Of a stretch of 5,295 nucleotides of DNA, positions 1 to 5,295 are shown one piece after another; position 1 is the stretch's first letter, and the number at the start of each line of letters is the position of its first letter. Below the pieces are notes generated by a model. The model was not told the DNA's origin, made no database searches, and saw nothing but the letters and a program-made list of their open reading frames with translations. The position numbers and the translations under genes were made by a program. This DNA comes from Paracoccaceae bacterium (GTDB lineage: Bacteria; Pseudomonadota; Alphaproteobacteria; Rhodobacterales; Rhodobacteraceae), in the NCBI GenBank assembly GCA_003551745.1, contig PUNI01000317.1, positions 1 to 5,295 on the forward strand, in the 5' to 3' direction.

Positions 1-2
1 CG

Positions 3-1745
3 CCGCCGGCCGAGGTGGTGATCGTCGCCATCGACGACGCGATGGTCGAGGCCGAGGGGGGCTATCCCATCGAACGGCAGCGGCTCGCCCAGCTCTTGGA
101 GGCGATCCGCCTCGGTGGCGCCACGACCGTCGCGATCGATCTGATGTTCGTCGATGGGCCAGAGGACGACGGGAACCCGGCGCTCGCTGCGGCCCTTGCG
201 GCACTGCCAACGGTGCTTGCCGCGGCTGGCCGGTTCGACCGAACGGAGCGCCCGGGCGTCCCGCAAACCATTGGCGAGTTGCGGCCGCTGCCGATCTTCG
301 CCGAGGCCGCCAGTGTCGGGCTCGTCAATGTGGCGACAGATGCCGGCGGCACGCCGCGGCATCTTCCCCTTGTCTTCCTCACTGCCGACGGACCGACGCC
401 GTCTTTCGCGCTGCGTGCCGTCGACCTCTTCGCCGATACCGCGCCCGTTCTGGAACGCGAGGGCGTCCGCGTCGCCGGGGCCTTTCAGCGGCTCGATCTG
501 AATTGGCATCTGGCCCTGCACTACTACGGGCCGGAGGGCAGTATCCCCACTGTCGGAGGAAGCGAGATTTTGGCAGATCCCGTAGCGGCCCGTTCGCTGC
601 TCGAGGGTCGCCTCGTGGTCGTTGGGGCGACCGCAACCGGGGTCGGAGACCGCTTCGGCACCCCGTTCGATCGCGTGTTGCCGGGCGCCGAGGTGTTGGC
701 GACCGGCATTGCGAACCTGCTCGAAGGCTCCGGCCTGATCCGCGATACGGCCGTGCGCCGGACCGATGCCGCGGCCATGCTGACGCTGACGACTGCGGGC
801 GTCCTGTTCGTGGCGATGCTGCCCCAGGTCGCGGCGCTCGGCCTCTTCGCCCTCTGCACCATGCTTTGGATTCCCGCAGTCATCATGCTCTTCGGGCAGG
901 GCTACTGGCTGAGCCTCGTTCTGCCGCTGGCTGGCCCGGTCCCGGTCGTCGCCGGCCTCGCAACGATACGCGAAGTCCTTGACCGGCGCCGCGCCCGTGC
1001 CGTCGAACGCGCCGAGGCGGCGCTCGCGCGCCTGCAGGCGCCCGCGCTGGCGCGGCGCATCGCCGAGGATCCTGGCTTTCTCGCCGAACCGGTGGAGCAG
1101 GATGCGGCCATCGTCTTCGTCGATCTCGTCGGCTTCACTGGCCTCAGCGAGCAACTTGGCGCCGCGCGAACGGAGAGCTTCCTCAAAGCGTTCCACTCGC
1201 GCGTGGTCGAGGAAACGCACGCGCGCGGCGGCCTCGTCATGAGTTTCATGGGCGACGGCGCAATGGTCGTTTTCGGGGTTCCATCGCCGCGCGCCGATGA
1301 TGCCGCGCGCGCGCTTCAGACGGCGCATGCGCTGGTTGCGGACATCCGCGCATGGGCCCCGTCGACAGGCGCCGGAACCGCCGCCCCTGATCTGCGCGCG
1401 GGCGCCCATTACGGGCCGGTGGTCCTGTCGCGTCTCGGGCATGACCTGCACCAGCACGTGACCATAAGCGGCGACAGCGTGAACACGGCAAGCCGGCTGA
1501 TGGACTTGTGCAAGGAGCAAGGTGCACGCGTGGCCGCCTCCTCCGATCTGGTCGCGGCGGCTTGCGCGACCGATGCCCTGCAATGCCCGGCCGACACCAT
1601 AGCCGAGGTCGCGATCCGAGGCCGCCGGCAGCGCATGCAGGTGCACTTCTGGCAGGAGCCATGGCTTGAGCGCGACCGCAAATCGGGAACGAGCGAAGCG
1701 GGCCCTCTGTCCGCTACGTCTTCACGCATTCCGCGAAGAGGTTGA
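3..1745 (+). CDS. CHASE2-domain class III adenylate/guanylate cyclase (5' end outside window)
   Basis: Membrane receptor cyclase, expected to make a cyclic nucleotide (cAMP or cGMP) from the NTP in response to an extracytoplasmic signal. The frame is open from base 3 and already inside the CHASE2 fold (VVIVAIDDAMVEAEGG), so the true start and first membrane segment lie upstream. Numbering below is from the GTG at 15. CHASE2 sensor about 1-245 (IDDA near 6-9, later GRLVVVGATATGVGDRF at 198-214). Three hydrophobic helices about 252-272, 273-294 and 298-318. A basic, coiled-coil-like linker with Leu/Ala repeats about 320-350. The catalytic domain is about 362-548: VFVDLVGFT with metal ligand D370, FMGDGAMVVFG with D414, and SVNTASRL with N490 and R494. 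The usual adenine-selecting Lys is S410 and its partner position is T483, so nucleotide preference is uncertain. The last ~25 residues look disordered and overlap the convergent neighbour by 32 bp. The family call is firm; the ligand is unknown. Confidence 0.93.
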   Translation, partial: PPAEVVIVAIDDAMVEAEGGYPIERQRLAQLLEAIRLGGATTVAIDLMFVDGPEDDGNPALAAALAALPTVLAAAGRFDRTERPGVPQTIGELRPLPIFAEAASVGLVNVATDAGGTPRHLPLVFLTADGPTPSFALRAVDLFADTAPVLEREGVRVAGAFQRLDLNWHLALHYYGPEGSIPTVGGSEILADPVAARSLLEGRLVVVGATATGVGDRFGTPFDRVLPGAEVLATGIANLLEGSGLIRDTAVRRTDAAAMLTLTTAGVLFVAMLPQVAALGLFALCTMLWIPAVIMLFGQGYWLSLVLPLAGPVPVVAGLATIREVLDRRRARAVERAEAALARLQAPALARRIAEDPGFLAEPVEQDAAIVFVDLVGFTGLSEQLGAARTESFLKAFHSRVVEETHARGGLVMSFMGDGAMVVFGVPSPRADDAARALQTAHALVADIRAWAPSTGAGTAAPDLRAGAHYGPVVLSRLGHDLHQHVTISGDSVNTASRLMDLCKEQGARVAASSDLVAAACATDALQCPADTIAEVAIRGRRQRMQVHFWQEPWLERDRKSGTSEAGPLSATSSRIPRRG

Positions 1746-3144
1746 TTTCCTGCTCCTCGAACCGAACCGCGGTGCAGGGTCGCGCGAAGTGGGAGGCCGC
1801 GTAAAGCCGGTTCATATCCTCCTCCGTTCGGTGAATCAGCCCCCACTCGATCACAAGGTTCGAGAACGCGCGGGCCGGATTGCGCGGGTGGAAGTTCCCG
1901 AGGATGATCCGGCCGCCCGGCCGCAGCATTCCGTGGACAAGATTCATCAGCTTCACGACAAGCGCGTCATCGAAATAGTCGATGAGACCGATGCTGTAGA
2001 CCAGATCCTGCCCCTCGATGCGCGTCTGGCTTCTGCCGAGCGCGAGATGGATGAGGTTCTCTGCGACAAGCTCGATCGATTTACGCAGCTTCAGCCGGTC
2101 GCGCCGATCCGCGACATAGGCCAGCGCCTGCAGGTCGATGTCGAGCAGCGTGAACTTCACCCTATCCGGATCGTCGAGCGACTCGATCACGTCGAATGCC
2201 TCTGCCGCCGGTCCACAGGCGAGGCTGGTGATCGCGGCCGGCATGCCCTCCCTGCCCGCGATCGTCGCGCCGATCTCTTCCGCGAGCAGGCCACGCCGGT
2301 TGCGCACGGCAGCGCAGGGCGGCGCTTCGAGAAAGCATCGATCGATCAGCGGGCCGAGGCGACTCCTGCCATTGGGGACATTCCGATACATCAACTCGAT
2401 CGACCAGAAATCGCCCGCATAGCCGCGCGGCTTGGAATAGAAGCGCTCAGCCGATTCGGCCAACATCAGATAAGGCAAGAGCTCGGCCTGTGCCCGCAAT
2501 CCGATTTCCGCGCAGAGCCGCTCGTCACCGGCTGCGTCGGCGACCTCGTTCATCTTGGGCAGGAGCTGCCGAAAGGCTCCCACAGCCTTCTCTGCAAGTT
2601 CCCCCGGAACTACATCTTCGTTGCGCCTGGCCGCCTGATCGGCCTCATGGAGCAACGCCTTGAAGCCCTGGAGCGAGTCGAGAAGCTGCGACCAGCCGCT
2701 GTCGCTGGCCGCAGCCTTGTCTCCCGGGGCGACGGCGAGGCGCCGGTTCGCGCGCTGGAGCCGCTGTGACATCAGTCGCGCAAGCGCGCGGTAGAATCGC
2801 GCGCCGAACTCGGCAGACGACCGGCATCGCTTTTCAATAGCGGCGTGCGGAAGGGCGAGAACCTTTGTCTCCTCGAGCGCGGTCACGGTTTCCGTCGGGA
2901 TCCGATCCTCGAGTAGCGACATCTCGCCCGCAATATCCCCGGGTCCCAGCACCGCCAGCCTTTGATCCTCGGCAGGCGCATCGACGCCGAGCACGCCGTG
3001 CAGCACAAGGTAGAGGGTTTCCACCCGTTCGCCTGCCGTGATCAAGGTCGTATCCCGGTCCAGAATTCTTTCTTCTGAAGCCGAGAGGAACCAGTCGACA
3101 TCCGATGGTTCCAACGGTTCGAGCAGCATCGGTCCGTCGAACAT
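1714..3144 (-). CDS. cNMP-binding-type domain fused to class I SAM-dependent methyltransferase
   Basis: A 476-aa two-domain protein, probably cytosolic. An N-terminal CRP/PKA-type cyclic-nucleotide-binding fold (about 10-130) contains TLITAGERVETLYLVLHG and a cassette PGDIAGEMSLLEDRIPTETV, with E74 in the usual ribose-contact Glu position. A helical linker follows (about 150-230). The C-terminal methyltransferase has SERFYSKPRGYAGDF-like residues around 232-246, a SAM-binding loop ITSLACGPAAE (305-315), the acidic strand end FTLLDID (331-337), YSIGLIDYFDD (383-393) and LRPGGRIILGNFHP (407-420). From memory, this C-terminal type is often annotated as 3-hydroxypalmitic acid methyl ester biosynthesis protein (PhcB-like); the substrate here is inferred, not shown. 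No DNA-binding helix-turn-helix is visible after the cNMP fold, so it is not an ordinary CRP regulator. I chose the ATG at 3144 because GGGAGG lies six bases upstream and conserved sequence begins there. The frame stays open upstream to 3582 without domain-like sequence. The gene lies tail to tail with a nucleotide cyclase. Confidence 0.9.
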   Translation of the reverse strand: MFDGPMLLEPLEPSDVDWFLSASEERILDRDTTLITAGERVETLYLVLHGVLGVDAPAEDQRLAVLGPGDIAGEMSLLEDRIPTETVTALEETKVLALPHAAIEKRCRSSAEFGARFYRALARLMSQRLQRANRRLAVAPGDKAAASDSGWSQLLDSLQGFKALLHEADQAARRNEDVVPGELAEKAVGAFRQLLPKMNEVADAAGDERLCAEIGLRAQAELLPYLMLAESAERFYSKPRGYAGDFWSIELMYRNVPNGRSRLGPLIDRCFLEAPPCAAVRNRRGLLAEEIGATIAGREGMPAAITSLACGPAAEAFDVIESLDDPDRVKFTLLDIDLQALAYVADRRDRLKLRKSIELVAENLIHLALGRSQTRIEGQDLVYSIGLIDYFDDALVVKLMNLVHGMLRPGGRIILGNFHPRNPARAFSNLVIEWGLIHRTEEDMNRLYAASHFARPCTAVRFEEQEINLFAECVKT

Positions 3145-3150
3145 CGCGGC

Positions 3151-3156
3151 CCTCCC
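3151..3156 (-). promoter_or_regulatory. Ribosome binding site deciding the start at 3144
   Basis: GGGAGG on the minus strand, followed by six bases (GCCGCG) and ATG at 3144-3142. It supports this start over the in-frame ATG 13 codons upstream, which I see no comparable site for, and over the ATG at 3582, which belongs to a different operon. Confidence 0.75.
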
Positions 3157-3232
3157 AATGCTCCAGCGCACTGGATGCATCCATCCTGCTGGCGCCCGAG
3201 CGAAGCGGCCGCGACCGTCGAGCAAACGGACA

Positions 3233-3238
3233 AGTATA
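3233..3238 (-). promoter_or_regulatory. Possible -10 element upstream of the cNMP/methyltransferase gene
   Basis: TATACT on the minus strand, in the context TGTATACTTG, resembles a sigma-70 -10 box and would give a 5' leader of roughly 80 bases before the ATG at 3144. At 16-18 bp spacing I find only AAACTG/AACTGC-like sequence, a poor match to TTGACA, so this would be a weak or activator-dependent promoter, or chance. No CRP-type TGTGA-N6-TCACA site is seen beside it. Confidence 0.3.
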
Positions 3239-3275
3239 CACGCGACCGATCGCGCGCAGTTTACCGAGCATGCCG

Positions 3276-3299
3276 CTCGAGCGCAACGCTGCGCTTGAG
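3276..3299. repeat. Imperfect inverted repeat, 10-bp arms
   Basis: CTCGAGCGCA, a four-base loop ACGC, then TGCGCTTGAG: nine of ten arm pairs match. It lies about 40 bp upstream of the possible -10 element of the methyltransferase gene. On neither strand is it followed by a T-run, so an intrinsic terminator is unlikely. It could be an operator dyad, or the transcript end of the right-hand operon through a factor-dependent mechanism, or chance. Confidence 0.4.
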
Positions 3300-3472
3300 T
3301 GGACGGGTTGCGAGCGAACGAACACCTGCCACGGGCCGACCTTAACTCGTTTTTCCGCTGCCCGCTCCGTGCTGCCGAGCCCAGACGAGGCCAGAGGCAG
3401 CTTCGCGGAAGATTTTCCGATGCGGGCCGTGACATGAGGATCGGCGCGACCTCAGCTCGCGTCGGAAACTTC

Positions 3473-3553
3473 AAAGGAGGAAGCCGCGAGATGCCTCTTT
3501 CCTTCCAGCCATCGCGCTTGACCTCGTCTGGATCGCGACGATGGCCGCCGTAG
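3473..3553 (+). pseudogene. Orphan ribosome binding site and start codon, probable remnant of a lost rightward gene
   Basis: The plus strand carries AAAGGAGG at 3473-3480, a near-perfect Shine-Dalgarno, then ten bases and ATG at 3491-3493. The frame runs only 20 codons to TAG at 3551-3553. Those codons are antisense to the start of the small operon gene that ends near 3490, so they are unlikely to be native to this start. I infer that the site once served a gene divergent from the methyltransferase and that its body was replaced at the junction. Alternatives are a chance purine-rich stretch or a genuine 20-aa leader peptide. Confidence 0.4.
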
Positions 3554-3582
3554 CCGGTGGCAAGAAAGCGCATGTCTTTCAT
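3490..3582 (-). pseudogene. 5' fragment of a small operon-borne gene, 3' end missing
   Basis: ATG at 3582-3580 overlaps the TGA of the preceding gene as ATGA, and GGGAGG lies six bases upstream, so translation should start here. The first 31 residues (MKDMRFLATGYGGHRRDPDE, then VKRDGWKERGI) look like a compact conserved protein. From memory, similar small proteins of alphaproteobacterial mobile elements continue with an acidic stretch and a tail of some 20-30 more residues. After about codon 31 the sequence turns into Arg/Ser/Cys-rich noncoding-looking translation with no stop, running in frame into the methyltransferase gene. The gene therefore appears cut at the junction near 3490. The function is unknown. 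The exact breakpoint is uncertain by several bases. Confidence 0.6.
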
Positions 3583-4010
3583 GATGCGCCTCCCTCGTCT
3601 TCGTCCTTTTCTGTCGAGGAAATGTCAGCGGTAGGTCGCTCCGGCACCCTCGCCCCATCCGAAGGCGAGGCGTCGATTTGCCCCTGAGTTTTCTCAGGGC
3701 TCGTCGACGCGGCGGCACGATTGCGCTTCATCCTGTCGGCACGCTGCGCCCGCTCCTGGTCATCGAGCGGCGTCCGCCACGGGTTCCTGCCCATCCGGAA
3801 CGGCCAGCTGGGGCAATCGACCGCGGTGCAGAGCCGCACCTCCTGCGCGGAACCGTTGCAGCAATCGAGGCATCTGAGCCGCAGGGCCCGCACCGGCGAC
3901 AGCCGCGCATGGCCGAGCTGCTCGAGCTCGCCCATGGACATGCTGCGTGGATCGCGGCCGACATCGAAGCCGTCACGGGATCCCAGACCAATCGTGCGGT
4001 TGCGTGTCAT
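3579..4010 (-). CDS. Conserved hypothetical protein with a cysteine cluster, mobile-element type
   Basis: A 143-aa protein. The start ATG at 4010 overlaps the previous gene's TGA as ATGA, with GGGAGG six bases upstream. Residues 1-80 appear to be the folded part: an N-terminal GLGSRDGFDVGRDPRSMS, then a compact Cys cluster C47, C50, C51, C61 and C66 (CLDCC, then VRLCTAVDC), then a PFRMGRNPWR segment ending near 79. The CxxC-x10-C-x4-C spacing could bind one zinc ion, though it is too short to name a finger class. Residues 80-143 are charged, Ser/Thr/Asp/Glu-rich and probably disordered. I recall similar proteins of unknown function in alphaproteobacterial plasmids, prophages and integrative elements, but cannot verify this here. 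The third of four translationally coupled genes. Confidence 0.82.
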   Translation of the reverse strand: MTRNRTIGLGSRDGFDVGRDPRSMSMGELEQLGHARLSPVRALRLRCLDCCNGSAQEVRLCTAVDCPSWPFRMGRNPWRTPLDDQERAQRADRMKRNRAAASTSPEKTQGQIDASPSDGARVPERPTADISSTEKDEDEGGAS

Positions 4011-4534
4011 GCCTGGCCTCCCTCACGGTGCTGTCCCGCTGCTGCGCGGAGTCGCTCTGCGCGACGGCGCTTCGCGTCGTTGTCGAGATCGATCCGGCTC
4101 TCTCCGGTCTCGCGATCCACATGGGAGCCGTCGCCATGGCGCGCGCGGGCAATCAGTGCATTTCCGATCCTCGCTAGCATCAGCGCGGTGGAAAATTGCG
4201 CCGAACCAGCCATGAGCGGCGCGAGATAGGTGGCGAGAAACGGCAACCAGTCGGTCGGGTCAGGAATGAATACCTGCTCGACGAGACCAAGCGGCGTCTC
4301 GATCAGCACGAGTATGCCGTTCGTCTCGCTCGGCCAGAACCGGATTTCGAGGCCGGCGCTGACCTGACCTTCTTCGGTCAGCAGCGTGTACTGGCAGTCC
4401 AGCACGCGCTCGAAGGCCCGGTGCCAGTCGATGTGCTCCTCTTCGCTGATGCGGCAGGCCTCGTGATACCAGTCAGGAAGGTCCACTTCGTGGAAGCGTC
4501 CGGCGTTGTAGATGCGCAGTCGGTCGAAACTCAT
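4007..4534 (-). CDS. Hypothetical protein, second gene of the coupled operon
   Basis: A 175-aa protein I do not recognise. The start was chosen at ATG 4534, which overlaps the upstream TGA as ATGA and has AGGAG eight bases before it; the frame is open further upstream but that part is Arg/Pro-rich shadow of the neighbouring gene. Residues 1-100 look globular, rich in Trp and aromatics (DLPDWYHEACRISEEEHIDW, then LEIRFWPSETNGILVLIETP). About 96-130 is fairly hydrophobic (WLPFLATYLAPLMAG, FSTALMLARIGNALIARARH) and might be a buried helix pair rather than a true membrane span. The C-terminus (140-175) is charged, with DNDAKRRRAERLRAAAGQ suggesting a basic helix. No catalytic motif is evident. 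Its position between a helicase-like gene and a Cys-cluster gene suggests an accessory role in a mobile element. Confidence 0.8.
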   Translation of the reverse strand: MSFDRLRIYNAGRFHEVDLPDWYHEACRISEEEHIDWHRAFERVLDCQYTLLTEEGQVSAGLEIRFWPSETNGILVLIETPLGLVEQVFIPDPTDWLPFLATYLAPLMAGSAQFSTALMLARIGNALIARARHGDGSHVDRETGESRIDLDNDAKRRRAERLRAAAGQHREGGQA

Positions 4535-5295
4535 GCTTCGGTCTCCTCTGTGGGTTGGGGGTTTGCAGGTTGGCGCCGACCAGCCGGCGCTGACGCCTCC
4601 AGCCGGGCGGCCAGTGCCTCGAGCGAGGCGCGGCGCGTGGCGAGGACGGCTCGCATGCCGGCGGTCAGGCGCGGTGCGAGGGCGTCGATCCGATCCTGGT
4701 GCCCGGCTTGCCCGTCGAGCGGCCCTGCGATATCGCACTGCGCGAGCGGTCCGAGGCGGTTGGTCAGCCAGGCTTCCGGATCGGGAATGCGGGCGAGATC
4801 GACGCGCGCGGTGCGGCTGCGATGGCCGGCGCCAGCCGGGCGATAGGTCACCACCGCAGAGGACGGGGACATTTCGCTATTATAGAGGGTCCTATAATAG
4901 CAGTTTGTCCCCTTCCTCTGGCCGTCCTTCTTGGCGGCCTCGGCCGAGGGCCAGAGATCGGGGAAGCAGGCGGCCATGTCGGCGGCGTTCTCGAGCACGA
5001 TGCCTTCGAGCGCCATCAGATCGCGCCGCGTGGGCCTGAGGTCGGACCACGGCACCAGCGCATCCAGGGTCACCGGCAGGACGACGTCGGTCAGCAGGTC
5101 GATCTCCAGCACCGTGTCGGCGCTGCGGTTGACGCCGCGTCCCCGGCCCATCGCCTGGATCAGCTCGCCCTCGCAGATGCTCCAGCGCACCGCCTCGGCG
5201 ATGGGATCGGCATGTTCCTCCATGGCCAGTGGCGCGGTGCGGTCGCCCGTGAGCCGCAGACGGCGCTCGGCCATGGGATACCACCAGCCTGCCTC
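4531..5295 (-). CDS. C-terminal part of a large helicase-like protein (5' end outside window)
   Basis: The frame is open through the right edge (EAGWWYP precedes the Met at 5274), so this is the end of a longer gene; starting at 5274 would cut into apparently conserved sequence. Numbered from that Met, EAVRWSICEGELIQAMGRGRGVNR (27-50) resembles superfamily 2 helicase motif VI (QxxGRxxR), and VLEIDLLTDVVLPVTLDALVPW (55-76) follows as a hydrophobic strand region. Residues 145-180 (YRPAGAGHRSRTARVDLARI, then PDPEAWLTNRLGPL) look conserved; 205-247 is an Ala/Arg-rich helix with a disordered tail. Motifs I and II, if present, lie outside the window. Proteins ending like this are, to my recollection, primase/helicase-type proteins of plasmids and integrative elements, so a DNA replication or processing role is likely but unproven. 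Residues 119-139 are encoded by a 64-bp palindrome with rare AGG codons, apparently an in-frame insertion. Confidence 0.78.
   Translation of the reverse strand, partial: EAGWWYPMAERRLRLTGDRTAPLAMEEHADPIAEAVRWSICEGELIQAMGRGRGVNRSADTVLEIDLLTDVVLPVTLDALVPWSDLRPTRRDLMALEGIVLENAADMAACFPDLWPSAEAAKKDGQRKGTNCYYRTLYNSEMSPSSAVVTYRPAGAGHRSRTARVDLARIPDPEAWLTNRLGPLAQCDIAGPLDGQAGHQDRIDALAPRLTAGMRAVLATRRASLEALAARLEASAPAGRRQPANPQPTEETEA
4857..4920. repeat. 64-bp imperfect palindrome inside the helicase-like gene (REP/MITE-like)
   Basis: Arms read outward to inward: CAGAGGA / TCCTCTG (7 bp), one mismatch, GGGGACA / TGTCCCC (7 bp), a four-base bulge (TTTC against AGTT), GCTATTATAG / CTATAATAGC (10 bp), and a six-base loop AGGGTC. 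That gives 24 perfect pairs out of 29. The core is AT-rich in an otherwise GC-rich gene. Read on the coding strand it supplies 21 sense codons (residues 119-139 from the Met at 5274) without a stop. GGGGACA/TGTCCCC outer arms are reminiscent of REP-type and MITE repeats. No clear target-site duplication is visible, and no transposase is encoded in the window. Confidence 0.75.

Larger units (their letters stand above)
3145..3489. other. Intergenic region without a convincing gene
   Basis: About 345 bp separate the methyltransferase start from the suspected junction. All frames open here give low-complexity Arg/Ser/Cys-rich translations with no domain-like sequence, and no tRNA or rRNA is recognisable. 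It contains the ribosome binding site and possible -10 element of the methyltransferase gene, a short dyad at 3276-3299 and, at its right end, a plus-strand Shine-Dalgarno. The layout is that of a divergent intergenic region whose rightward gene has been lost. Confidence 0.6.

Noticed and set aside
1690..1720. Small hairpin (AGCGG/CCGCT) near the convergent gene ends as a bidirectional terminator
   Set aside because: The stem is only five base pairs with a nine-base loop and there is no T-run on either side.
1666..2769. Long plus-strand open frame (367 codons) opposite the methyltransferase gene
   Set aside because: It is the antisense of a gene with clear domain motifs. Its own translation shows no fold-like pattern, and such frames are common opposite GC-rich genes.
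3145..3300. CRP-type binding site that would close a feedback loop with the cyclase
   Set aside because: No TGTGA-N6-TCACA or close variant is present upstream of the methyltransferase gene.
3145..3490. tRNA gene or attachment site at the suspected element boundary
   Set aside because: I found no cloverleaf-like arms or a tRNA 3' end, and no direct repeat that could be paired within the window.
3038..3553. Several plus-strand frames of 84-110 codons across the intergenic region
   Set aside because: They overlap each other and the methyltransferase N-terminus, lack ribosome binding sites (apart from the orphan site at 3473), and have low-complexity compositions.
3145..3582. Treating the whole minus-strand frame from 3582 as the native N-terminus of the cNMP-methyltransferase
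   Set aside because: Residues after the first ~31 are Arg/Ser/Cys-rich without domain character, and a good GGGAGG-6-ATG start exists at 3144, exactly where the recognisable fold begins. The open frame is better explained as accidental run-on.

Overview
The window looks like a GC-rich proteobacterial genome, most likely an alphaproteobacterium. This rests on base composition, codon use and resemblance of the gene families; no rRNA or tRNA is present to confirm it. It divides into two blocks that meet near position 3490.

Left block (1-3489). A plus-strand gene, entering from beyond the left edge, encodes a membrane CHASE2-sensor class III nucleotide cyclase (to 1745). It converges with, and overlaps by 32 bp, a minus-strand gene (1714-3144) encoding a cyclic-nucleotide-binding-type domain fused to a class I SAM-dependent methyltransferase. 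The methyltransferase half resembles proteins often annotated as 3-hydroxypalmitic acid methyl ester (PhcB-type) biosynthesis enzymes. A possible reading is a compact signalling module: an extracytoplasmic cue, then cNMP made by the cyclase, then control of a methyltransferase. Two caveats apply. The phosphate-binding cassette of the effector lacks its usual arginine, and the cyclase lacks the usual adenine-selecting lysine. Positions 3145-3489 hold no convincing gene, only a possible -10 element, a dyad and, at the far end, a strong plus-strand Shine-Dalgarno and ATG with no gene behind it.

Right block (3490-5295). A minus-strand operon is chained by three ATGA stop/start overlaps. In transcription order it holds the C-terminal part of a large helicase-like protein (open at the right edge), a 175-aa protein of unknown function, a 143-aa protein with a Cys cluster, and the first ~31 codons of a small protein whose 3' end appears to be missing. 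It resembles the accessory gene sets of alphaproteobacterial plasmids and integrative elements. The helicase-like gene carries a 64-bp imperfect palindrome, AT-rich in its core, that looks like a small inserted repeat kept in frame.

The truncated last gene and the orphan ribosome-binding site on the opposite strand meet at almost the same base. This suggests 3490 is a recombination junction between element and chromosome.
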